Source: Bacteroidia bacterium
GTDB lineage: Bacteria; Bacteroidota; Bacteroidia; J057
Assembly: GCA_030430205.1 (NCBI GenBank)
Contig: JAUIGE010000037.1
Span: 1-62,589, forward strand
Length of the DNA stretch: 62,589 nt
Reading direction: 5' to 3'
In this document: positions 7,236 through 14,896 of the stretch, piece after piece
How the letters are laid out: each line of letters starts with the position of its first letter
How positions within the stretch are numbered: the first letter of the stretch is position 1
Program-made: the position numbers and the translations under genes
The notes under the pieces: model-generated
The model's input: the letters and a program-made list of their open reading frames with translations, nothing else
The model's database searches: none
Told to the model about the DNA's origin: nothing

Positions 7236-9692
7236 ATGAAAAAGCTTATTCTTTTTGGTTTTGTTTTTAGCTGCTTTTTAGGTCAAAAAGCCCTTTTTGC
7301 TCAATGCGGAGATACGCTGAGTTGTTTGAGTACAGTGAATAGCTTTCCCTATGTGGAGGATTTTGAAGGAGGAAAGGGAGGCTGGTATCATGGTGTGATA
7401 ACGGATACTTTTCCTAATCCTAGCCAGTTGTCGAATCCCTCGCCTTATTTTCCAGGCGTGGCGGTGGGCGATAGCTGGGCTTTTGGCGATCCGCTCAAGC
7501 CGCATATCGTACACGCGGCCTCGGGTGATAGCTGCTGGGTCGTAGGTGGCCTGACAAGCAACCAAAAATACCTCAATCAGGAACATTCCTTTGTTGCCAG
7601 TCCCTGCTTTGATTTTACCAACCTGCAATTTCCTTTCCTGAGCCTCAAAATCAACTATGATATTGAATATCAGTTTGATGGGGCTGCCATACAGGTCTCC
7701 GTGGATAGCGGCAAAAGCTGGACCCGTCTGGGGAGTTTGGGCAGCGGGATGGAATGGTACAATAACGCAAATCTGCGTTCTTCCCCCGGGCGCATCTGCG
7801 CCCCCGCCAATACCGAAGGCTGGACAGGTCGCAGCAATGGCTGGCGTATTGCAAAGCATGATTTGACTCCCTATGCAGGCCTTCCGGATGTGCGTTTGCG
7901 CGTTATTTTCGCCTCGGATCCTTCTACTGGGAAAGAAGGCTTTGCTTTTGATGATGTGGAGATTCTGGATGCCTTTGGCCCAGGGTTTCTGGGAGCAGAT
8001 ATTTATACTTGTGATACGGCAATTATTGGTGTGCCTGTACAGACGTTTAATCAAATATTTCAAATTGCGGGAATATCAACAGGATGGCAAGATGCATCAG
8101 TCTCTTCTCGATATTTTATTACAAGTTCCGGCCAATTTTTTTTATTTTTCCAAATAGGAACTCAAATATACGTTGATACCATTAACGTCTATGTCAGTCC
8201 ACCCCCATCATATACTGCCACCGTCACAGACGCCAGCTGTTACAATATCTGGGATGGCAGCATTGCCCTGAATTTTCCGAATCCTACGCCTCCCTCTTCC
8301 TATACTTTTGTTTGGAATGAAATATACATTGGCACAAACACTGTGACAGGGCTCTCTGGGGGGGTAAATGGCAGAATTGTAGAAATAACCGACAGCATAG
8401 GCTGTTATGTAAGAGACACCATTTATGTAAATAATCCCCCTCCGCTGCTGATAGACAGCATCCAGACCTGGCCCGATTTCGGGAGCAATGATGGCGGAGC
8501 CAAAGCTTTTTTTCGCGGAAGCCAGGGGGCTACCAGCTTCAATTGGGGCACATTGGGCGGAGGACAAAATACGGATTCGATCACGAATCTTGCAGCAGGC
8601 ACAGATATGCTTAGCATCACAGATGCAAATGGCTGTAGCGATATGTCACCCTACACCATCCCCTACGCCACAGGCGTATATCCCGGCGATACAGACCACA
8701 ACCAGCTGGTCAATATGAACGATCTCCTGCCTATCGGCCTTCACTACGGCAAAGCCGGACCCCTGCGCCCCAACGCTACGCTGCTCTGGACACCCCAGCC
8801 CGCCCCCCTCTGGGGCGACACCCTCGCCAACGGCAAAGACCTCCGCCATACAGATACCGATGGCAATGGCAGCATCGACCTCAACGACACCCTGGCTGTC
8901 TCCCTCAACTTCGGGAGTACCCACAACAACCAGCGCGCCAGTGGCCGCAACCAGGGCCCCAAACTGCGTTTTAGCATGCCGGGCATGAACCTCAATCCCG
9001 GCGATACGCTGGTGATTCCTGTTTCTATCGGAACGGTCGACACGCCCATCGTCAATGTGTACGGCATGACATTTTCTATTGTCTATGACAGCAGTTTGGT
9101 GGAGGAGGGGAGCGCAAAGCTCGACTTCAGTGGCTCGTGGTTTGGGACAAAAAACATCAATATGATCGCGATGGGCCGCGACGCCTATCCGCAGGAGCGG
9201 ATACATACGGGCATCGTGGGATTTGACAGCATGCAGCGCAGCGGCTACGGAAAATTATTTGACCTCATCGTCGTACTCGACGACCATATCGCCAAACGGC
9301 AGATTCCGTTTTTGCTGGGGTTTGCAGATATCCACGCCATCGGCCTGGATGGAGAGCCGATCGAGCTCGGCGGTATACCCGGCGAGGCGAATATTTCGAC
9401 AGCGCTGGAAGATAGCTGGGCGAATGAAATTCGCGTTTATCCGCAGCCTGCGGGAGATTTTGTGTATGTGGAGAGCGATGGATATCGCTTGCTGGGGGTG
9501 GAGGTTTTTGATCTGCAGGGCAGATGTTTGGGGTCGGCAGTCGGAACTGCCGGAGAGATGTGGTCGGCATTTGGAAATGCCTCCCAGCGGGTGAGAGTTG
9601 AGATGGCTCAACTGCCTGTGGGGGTCTATATGCTTCGCATGGAGACGGATCGGGGCTTCGCGTGGCGAAAGGTCTGCAAGTCAGCTGATTAG
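7236..9692 (+). CDS. Secreted T9SS protein with SprB-like and dockerin-like repeats
   Basis: A signal peptide (MKKLILFGFVFSCFL, cleavage near FAQ) is followed by a beta-sandwich domain (about 35-250, ending FAFDDVEIL). Two SprB-type repeats follow at about 325-475 (VTDASCYNIWDGSI, ITDSIGC, ITDANGC). Then come two dockerin-like calcium loops at about 485-565 (GDTDHNQLVNMNDLLPIG and DTDGNGSIDLNDTLAVSL), a beta-rich domain resembling cohesin-type folds at about 575-710, and a T9SS sorting domain at the C-terminus. It should be exported to the cell surface; adhesion or matrix function is inference. Two hairpin-forming 30-bp copies interrupt the sorting-domain codons (9532-9590), giving an unusual insertion. 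It converges on the next gene with a 3-bp gap. Confidence 0.88.
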   Translation: MKKLILFGFVFSCFLGQKALFAQCGDTLSCLSTVNSFPYVEDFEGGKGGWYHGVITDTFPNPSQLSNPSPYFPGVAVGDSWAFGDPLKPHIVHAASGDSCWVVGGLTSNQKYLNQEHSFVASPCFDFTNLQFPFLSLKINYDIEYQFDGAAIQVSVDSGKSWTRLGSLGSGMEWYNNANLRSSPGRICAPANTEGWTGRSNGWRIAKHDLTPYAGLPDVRLRVIFASDPSTGKEGFAFDDVEILDAFGPGFLGADIYTCDTAIIGVPVQTFNQIFQIAGISTGWQDASVSSRYFITSSGQFFLFFQIGTQIYVDTINVYVSPPPSYTATVTDASCYNIWDGSIALNFPNPTPPSSYTFVWNEIYIGTNTVTGLSGGVNGRIVEITDSIGCYVRDTIYVNNPPPLLIDSIQTWPDFGSNDGGAKAFFRGSQGATSFNWGTLGGGQNTDSITNLAAGTDMLSITDANGCSDMSPYTIPYATGVYPGDTDHNQLVNMNDLLPIGLHYGKAGPLRPNATLLWTPQPAPLWGDTLANGKDLRHTDTDGNGSIDLNDTLAVSLNFGSTHNNQRASGRNQGPKLRFSMPGMNLNPGDTLVIPVSIGTVDTPIVNVYGMTFSIVYDSSLVEEGSAKLDFSGSWFGTKNINMIAMGRDAYPQERIHTGIVGFDSMQRSGYGKLFDLIVVLDDHIAKRQIPFLLGFADIHAIGLDGEPIELGGIPGEANISTALEDSWANEIRVYPQPAGDFVYVESDGYRLLGVEVFDLQGRCLGSAVGTAGEMWSAFGNASQRVRVEMAQLPVGVYMLRMETDRGFAWRKVCKSAD
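9536..9581. repeat. Two hairpins in an in-frame 30-bp tandem duplication
   Basis: GGCAGTCGGAACTGCC (9536-9551) and GGCATTTGGAAATGCC (9566-9581) are each near-perfect inverted repeats, both preceded by GGTC and spaced exactly 30 bases apart. They lie within the sorting-domain codons of the 7236-9692 gene, and 30 bases keeps the reading frame. Confidence 0.75.
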
Positions 9693-9695
9693 CAA

Positions 9696-11123
9696 TCAGC
9701 ACATGCTTTCGAGCCATCTCTTGTTGGAGACGGACTCATCGGCTTGCAGCCGATCGGCGATCTTGTTGAGTCGGGCGGCGAAGTCCGCCGGGAGGAGGTA
9801 GGGGCGACGCTCATAGAGCGAGCTGATGGCTTTGAGGTGTCTGAGGAAGTGCAGGTAGTGGGTGCGGTGTTTTTGGGAAAAAGCTTTGGAGCGCTGCAGG
9901 TAGCGCTTGAAGGCTTCGATCAGGTATCGAAGGGATTCCCATTCCTGGCTTTCGAAGTAGACTTTGCAAAGCAGCACTTTGCTGCTGGCTTCATAAAATG
10001 GATCATCCATTTCGATTTGCTGTAGCAGCCGCATCGCAGGACCAAAGTCCTGCTGCTCGAAATGCCAATTTGCCAGGTTGTAGCGGTACATATCATCCTG
10101 ATGATGCGGCAGCAGCTTTTTACAAAAATCTTCTATGAAATCTTTTGCCCAGCCATACTCCCTGAGGCGGAGCGCCGTGGTGACGATATTGGCATAATCT
10201 GTATGGTTCAGGATGCCTTCCGAAAGGATGATATCGCTTTCCAATTGGGCTTTATACAAATTGAAAATTTCTCCAAAAAAATCGCTCTCCCCCTTGTTGA
10301 TGCGGGCTATGCAGTAATTTTGGGCGTATTTGTACATGGCGCGCGCTTCCTCTTTGGGCAAAGCGGTCTGATGCCGGGCCAGGCTTTCGCGCAGCTGATG
10401 GTAATGTGGCAGTACTGTCGGCTCCGCCAGGCAGCTGTAAATCTGCCGATAGAGCGTAATGGCCGTTTCGGCCTGCATCTCCCCCGCCAATTGTTGTACC
10501 TCTGCGAGCAAAGGCAAGGCCGTATTTTTCGCCAGTATATTCTGCCGGTTGAGCATTTCGCAGCCCGCACGGAGCTTGTGGTAAAAGTAAAAAGCATCCA
10601 GGCTTTCCATTTTTTCCTCTATACCGGTCTCATCGAGCCGCCGCTGCTGCTGCCCGTGAAATCGTTCGATTTCCTCCTGGAGCAGAAATCGCAGTTTCAG
10701 GCGGGATTCAGTTGGCAGGAGGGAAATGCGTTTTTCGAGGGCATTTTTCTGGCTGAGAAAAACCTTGTCTACTTTCCGCTTGCGCAATTGCGCGAGGGTG
10801 AGGAGCGCCAGCTCATCTTCCCGCTGCCTGAGTTCGAGCTGGGCCAGGAAGCCCCGCAAGAGTCGAAAGAGATGCGAAAACTCCGTTTTCAGCCCCTGAT
10901 GATCATAGGGATCATGGCCAAAAATCGCTTCAAAAAGCGCCTGCTCGTTGAGTCCCGCCTGATCAAAATCAGGCGCAAAGCCAGTGAGAAAAGCCAACAT
11001 CTTTTCGCTTTGGGGGCGGGTATTGAAAAATGGCGTAGCCACATATTGCCCGAATTGTGCGAGTTCCGCAGCCGTCAGGCTGCGGAGGGATTGCAGGAGT
11101 TTGCTGTTGTGGAGATGTTTCAT
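9696..11123 (-). CDS. Conserved hypothetical alpha-helical protein, 475 aa
   Basis: The product is predicted to be cytoplasmic, with no signal peptide or membrane segment. It is nearly all helical, with repeated leucine/alanine helix pairs (for example LYRQIYSCLAEPTVLP and YRYNLANWHFEQQDFGPAM) that look like TPR-type solenoid repeats, mainly in the C-terminal half. The opening (LRSLTAAELAQFGQYVATPF) matches a hypothetical family I associate with Bacteroidota. No catalytic motif is visible, so a scaffold role is the most that can be suggested. A 22-base hairpin (11065-11086) lies inside the codons for this opening. It reads toward the secreted protein gene and away from the CBS gene. Confidence 0.8.
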   Translation of the reverse strand: MKHLHNSKLLQSLRSLTAAELAQFGQYVATPFFNTRPQSEKMLAFLTGFAPDFDQAGLNEQALFEAIFGHDPYDHQGLKTEFSHLFRLLRGFLAQLELRQREDELALLTLAQLRKRKVDKVFLSQKNALEKRISLLPTESRLKLRFLLQEEIERFHGQQQRRLDETGIEEKMESLDAFYFYHKLRAGCEMLNRQNILAKNTALPLLAEVQQLAGEMQAETAITLYRQIYSCLAEPTVLPHYHQLRESLARHQTALPKEEARAMYKYAQNYCIARINKGESDFFGEIFNLYKAQLESDIILSEGILNHTDYANIVTTALRLREYGWAKDFIEDFCKKLLPHHQDDMYRYNLANWHFEQQDFGPAMRLLQQIEMDDPFYEASSKVLLCKVYFESQEWESLRYLIEAFKRYLQRSKAFSQKHRTHYLHFLRHLKAISSLYERRPYLLPADFAARLNKIADRLQADESVSNKRWLESMC

Positions 11124-11257
11124 ACAGGCTCAATAGACTGCCGCAGATCATCGGAGGGGCTGCTTTTTGGCATTGTCTGCAGGCATCCAAGTTACGAATT
11201 TCGGCTTCTGAAAGACAATGTCATTTACCACAAATATCCTCTTAACATATTCAACCT

Positions 11258-11671
11258 ATGAAAAAACGCACACCTGTATCCGCCATCATGACGGCAAATC
11301 CACAGACCGTGAATGTCACCAATTCTCTTAGAGAAGTACATGCTTTATTTCAGGAAGGTGGCTACCACCATTTGCCTGTTGTTTCTGGCAACAAACTGAT
11401 TGGTATCATCAGCAAGATGGATATTGAACGCATCAGCTTCGTCAGCCAATATCAGGATGAAAGCGTCAATACGACCATGTACGATGTGCTGAGCATAGAG
11501 CAGGTCATGACCAAAGATGTGGAAGCCATTCAGCAAAATCAGACGATCCGCGATGCCTCGGTCATTTTCAGCAAAGGGAGCATCCATGCCTTGCCCGTAT
11601 TGGAAAATGATAAAGTAGTTGGAATCGTGACAACCACCGATGTGGTGAAATACTTGCTGGATCAGCTGTAA
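11258..11671 (+). CDS. Two-CBS-domain protein
   Basis: The 137 residues are almost entirely two CBS domains (about 7-60 and 78-135), with the typical VxxxxxLxEVHALFQEGGYHHLPVV and SIHALPVLENDKVVGIVTTTD patterns. Stand-alone CBS pairs usually bind adenine nucleotides and act as energy or redox sensors, or regulate a partner enzyme. No partner domain is fused here, so the target is unknown. No signal peptide is present, so the protein should be cytoplasmic. A terminator at 11700-11735 separates it from the phosphatase gene, so it is probably a single-gene unit. Confidence 0.93.
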   Translation: MKKRTPVSAIMTANPQTVNVTNSLREVHALFQEGGYHHLPVVSGNKLIGIISKMDIERISFVSQYQDESVNTTMYDVLSIEQVMTKDVEAIQQNQTIRDASVIFSKGSIHALPVLENDKVVGIVTTTDVVKYLLDQL

Positions 11672-11699
11672 GATATACGCATTTTAACCTATATTACCG

Positions 11700-11735
11700 G
11701 ACAGGTAGAGCTATTGGCTTTGCCTGTCTTTTTTT
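11700..11735 (+). terminator. Terminator of the CBS gene
   Basis: GACAGG (11700-11705) pairs with CCTGTC (11723-11728), with AGC/GGCT pairing further in, and is followed by seven Ts. It ends 11 bases before the ATG of the phosphatase gene. Confidence 0.7.
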
Positions 11736-11746
11736 ATATTCAGGCC

Positions 11747-12730
11747 ATGAAATGGTTTCATCGTACACCAGATCCTATCATTATTCACGCTTATGGCGGC
11801 TACGCCAATGCCGAATGCATGTGGCTGTATGCCCGTGTGCTGGAAGATGGCGGGATTTCCTTTTCCAAAAAAGACTCCCTTTTCCGCAACCTGATCAATA
11901 CCTACAAGCGCTTTGAATCCGATGAAATCAGCTATGCCCCCGTGCAGATAGTATGGGAAAAAGGAGAATTGCTGGTGAATGCAAATGAAGAAGGCTATCT
12001 CGAAGTGGAGCATCCACATGTCTGCCCGGTGGTACAAGCCCAGACAAGCTGGATGAAGCTGGAGCTAAAACTCCCGGATCAGCTCTTCCAAATGGAAAGT
12101 GAATTGATGGTGCCTGGTACCCGGTCCGACTTCGGCGTGATCAGCGATATAGACGATACCGTGATTTATACGGGCGTCTCTTCCCGAATGAAATGGCAAT
12201 TGATCGTCAATTCTGTGGCCAGAAATGTGTACCAACGCCATCCCATAGAAGGGGCAAGCCCCTGGTACAAAAAACTACAGTTGGGCCCTTCGGGCAACAA
12301 TGCCAATCCCTTTTTCTACATCTCCAACAGCCCCTGGAACATTTACAATTACCTGCGGGTATTTCTCGAAGAAAATGCCTTCCCCAAAGGCCCTATCCTC
12401 CTCCGTGACATCGGCCTGTCTGCTTTTTCAGCGAAAAAGATGAAAGAACGCAATAAATACAGGCAGATTTGCCGGATTTTGACTGCGTTTCCCCAGCTAC
12501 CTTTTATCCTGATCGGAGATGCAGCGGAGGAAGATACAGACATTTACCTGGAAGTGGCCCGCCTGTTTCCGGGTCGCATCCTGACGATCTACATCCGCAC
12601 GGTGGATCACAAAGCCAGAATGGCGCGGGTGGCCGGGCTGATCTCACAGCAGACAGATGTGGAAATCCTGCTGGTAAAATCAGCGGAAGAAGCCATCTCT
12701 CATGGCAGAAAAAAAGCTTTTATTCAATAA
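11747..12730 (+). CDS. App1-like (DUF2183) phosphatidate phosphatase
   Basis: This 327-residue protein belongs to the DUF2183 family, whose yeast member App1 dephosphorylates phosphatidic acid. The HAD-type motif SDIDDTVIYTG is present with the expected D134-x-D136-x-T138; the C-terminal half keeps the family pattern (FFYISNSPWNIYNYL, then RDIG, FILIGDAAEEDTDIY). No signal peptide or membrane helix is seen. The start ATG at 11747 gives MKWFHRTPDPIIIHAYGGYA, a typical opening; upstream codons fall in the CBS terminator. The next gene starts 2 bases after this stop, so the phosphatase and the caspase-fold protease are almost certainly cotranscribed. A shared job acting on membrane lipids during stress or cell death is inference. 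Confidence 0.87.
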   Translation: MKWFHRTPDPIIIHAYGGYANAECMWLYARVLEDGGISFSKKDSLFRNLINTYKRFESDEISYAPVQIVWEKGELLVNANEEGYLEVEHPHVCPVVQAQTSWMKLELKLPDQLFQMESELMVPGTRSDFGVISDIDDTVIYTGVSSRMKWQLIVNSVARNVYQRHPIEGASPWYKKLQLGPSGNNANPFFYISNSPWNIYNYLRVFLEENAFPKGPILLRDIGLSAFSAKKMKERNKYRQICRILTAFPQLPFILIGDAAEEDTDIYLEVARLFPGRILTIYIRTVDHKARMARVAGLISQQTDVEILLVKSAEEAISHGRKKAFIQ

Positions 12731-12732
12731 AA

Positions 12733-14637
12733 ATGGCAGCTAAACCGATCGTAATCCTGGCTTTTGCGGCCCAGTCTCCTCAGGCCGAAGAAATTCAAAA
12801 AGAAAAGGCAAAACTCACACCTATCTGGCAGCTACAGAAGACTGCCGAAGTTATTATCCTGGAGCAGGCAGATGCGCAGCAACTTTCGGAGGCCATAGAA
12901 TTGCATAAAGATCGCCTGCTGCTGCTGCACCTGGCAGGGACGGTGGATCGTTTTTCGGTGGGGAAAAATGCGGATTGGATGTTGCCTTTGGCGGCGGCGC
13001 CGAAGTTGGAATTTGTGTTTTTGAGTGGGTGCGGGACTTTCGAAAGGCTGGGGGAGCTTTTGGAAAAAGGCATAAAATGCGTTGTGGCGAGCCAATATGG
13101 CAAGGATCAGAAGGCTGTTTTCCGCTTTGCGGAAATGTTTTATGCCCAATTGATTGGGCGATCGAGTTTGTTGAATGCTTTTGAAAAAAGCGCGGGTACC
13201 CTTGCCGAAAAATACCAATGGGACGATGTACCCTCTGCCGTTTTTTATGAAAAAGAGAAGCAGAATCCCGGCAGTTTGGGGTGGGGCATTTACCTATATC
13301 CCCTTCACCAAAGCGTGCTGAGTTGGAAGTTTCCGCTTCCTTTACAAATCCGGGAGCCCAGTATTTCCAGGCTTGAAGAGCAGAAAATCGTTGTAGAGGT
13401 AGAAAAGCAATCAAAAAGGGGGCTGGGGTTTCCGTCTTTTCAAAAATTTTTCAAAAATCTTTTCAAAAGCGTCGTCCCTCAACCCAGTCGATCAGAGGTG
13501 CCGACCATGCCTTCTATGCCCAGCCCGGGAGCACCATCGCCCCCTTCGACTTCTGAAAAAAAGGATAGCGGACTGGAAGTGCATATAAAAAAGGAAGAAG
13601 AAAGCGGTCTCCCGGGCAAAATAGAAAGCGCCAGGCAAGGCCTTACGCCCGAGTTCCTGCCCGAATTGCTGGCGCTGGAGGCGGAATGGAAGGCGCTAAC
13701 GGCTTCATTTGAAGACAAAACGCTGGTGAAAAAAGCAGTGGAAGGCAAGCTGCCTTTTCTGGAACTGAGCCCCGGTCGCATAGAAGCCATCATCGAGCAA
13801 GCGCTCGCAGAGGAGCTGTATGAATTGCATGCGCAATTGATAGAAAATAAAGTGGATGCGCTATTGCAGCCCCAAATGCGTGGTCTGGTGCTGCGCAAGC
13901 CGATTTCAAAATCAGAGGTGGGAAAATACCACGCCCTGATCATTGGCATCAACCAATATGACGATAGCGACATTCGCTCCCTGACGGGTGCCCTGCAGGA
14001 CGCCAGGGCGCTGCACAAACTGCTGTCCGAAAAATACTTTTTCGACCACATCCAGCTGCTCGAAAACCCTGATCGGGATGCCATCATCGATGCCTTCGAT
14101 GAGCTGGATTTTCAGGCCGCAGAGGGCGATAACGTCCTGATATTTTATGCCGGCCACGGCAAGTGGGATCAGGATTCCGGCATCGGATACTGGCTTCCGC
14201 GCAATGCGCATGATGATCGCTCCCGCAACTGGATCGAAAATTCGACCATCCACAACGCCATCAAGCGCCTCAAAGCCTGTCAGCATGTACTGCTGATCTC
14301 AGACAGCTGCTTCAGCGGTGCGCTGCTGGACACCCGCGAAGTGATGGCCCCTGCCATCAGGCAGGAAGACAAAGAAATCCGCATCCTCTACGATGCAAAA
14401 AGTCGTCAGATACTGACGAGTGGCGCAAAAGAACCCGTTCCCGATGACAGCAGCTTTTTCAAATACCTGATAGAATCCCTCGAAAAGCTGCCCGAAAAGA
14501 CCCTGGCTACCCATAGCCTTTTCCATCACGTGCGCAGCAAAGTGCTCAACAGCCCCCAACAAGGCCAAAATCCGCAGGTAGGCAAAATCCTGCATGCAGG
14601 AGATGATGGAGGCGATTTTGTGTTTTTTCGGCGCTAG
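12733..14637 (+). CDS. Caspase-family protease with N-terminal CHAT-like domain
   Basis: From ATG 12733 the protein has 634 residues. Residues about 395-634 are a caspase/metacaspase p20-type fold (YHALIIGINQYDD, then FYAGHG with H475 and SDSCFSG with C526), so the protease dyad is intact. Residues about 1-170 resemble a CHAT domain, with HLAGT at 66-70 where active members have H-x-x-G-H, and SGCGT with C100; the second histidine is replaced by T70, so this half looks catalytically dead. A proline-rich linker (about 254-280) and a helical segment (about 295-385) that could be an effector-associated adaptor domain lie between. There is no signal peptide. Cotranscribed with the App1-like gene; it faces a TPR-CHAT protease gene. 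A regulated cell-death or defence role is inference. Confidence 0.85.
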   Translation: MAAKPIVILAFAAQSPQAEEIQKEKAKLTPIWQLQKTAEVIILEQADAQQLSEAIELHKDRLLLLHLAGTVDRFSVGKNADWMLPLAAAPKLEFVFLSGCGTFERLGELLEKGIKCVVASQYGKDQKAVFRFAEMFYAQLIGRSSLLNAFEKSAGTLAEKYQWDDVPSAVFYEKEKQNPGSLGWGIYLYPLHQSVLSWKFPLPLQIREPSISRLEEQKIVVEVEKQSKRGLGFPSFQKFFKNLFKSVVPQPSRSEVPTMPSMPSPGAPSPPSTSEKKDSGLEVHIKKEEESGLPGKIESARQGLTPEFLPELLALEAEWKALTASFEDKTLVKKAVEGKLPFLELSPGRIEAIIEQALAEELYELHAQLIENKVDALLQPQMRGLVLRKPISKSEVGKYHALIIGINQYDDSDIRSLTGALQDARALHKLLSEKYFFDHIQLLENPDRDAIIDAFDELDFQAAEGDNVLIFYAGHGKWDQDSGIGYWLPRNAHDDRSRNWIENSTIHNAIKRLKACQHVLLISDSCFSGALLDTREVMAPAIRQEDKEIRILYDAKSRQILTSGAKEPVPDDSSFFKYLIESLEKLPEKTLATHSLFHHVRSKVLNSPQQGQNPQVGKILHAGDDGGDFVFFRR

Positions 14638-14683
14638 GGAACGGTGACGAAATAAGCTATCAGTTTCATTTTTTGCCAGGAGG

Positions 14684-14839
14684 TGTCATTTCGACAGCCT
14701 GCCCTGAGCTTGTCGAAGGAGCCTGCCCTGAGCTTGTCGAAGGGAGTCTTCGAGGAGAAATCTCCTGAGTTATTGATAATCAAGCTTTTAATGAATGAGT
14801 TCAGGAGATTTCTCCTCGCAAAGCCTCGTCGAAATGACA
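14684..14839. repeat. Palindromic MITE-like interspersed element
   Basis: The element is bounded by the inverted ends TGTCATTTCGAC (14684-14695) and GTCGAAATGACA (14828-14839). Inside are a 23-bp direct repeat (14697-14719 and 14721-14743, beginning GCCTGCCCTGAGCTTGTCG) and a perfect 18-bp inverted repeat (14751-14768 and 14801-14818) around a 32-base AT-rich loop. It has no coding capacity. It sits between two convergent protease genes and could also end transcription. Similar TGTCATTTCGAC-type palindromes are, to my knowledge, dispersed in other Bacteroidota genomes. I see no clear target-site duplication. Confidence 0.8.
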
Positions 14840-14896
14840 AACTACTTGAAACAAACTGATGATTTATTTTATCGCTATTCCTAGGGGGGGGAGACA

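Noticed and set aside
8670-8930. Cellulosome scaffold or enzyme
   Set aside because: Only dockerin-like loops are seen; there is no cohesin or glycoside hydrolase in the window.
10062-11261. 399-codon frame on the plus strand
   Set aside because: Antisense shadow of the 475-residue helical protein gene.
14684-14839. Complete insertion sequence
   Set aside because: No transposase gene is present; only a short palindromic element is seen.
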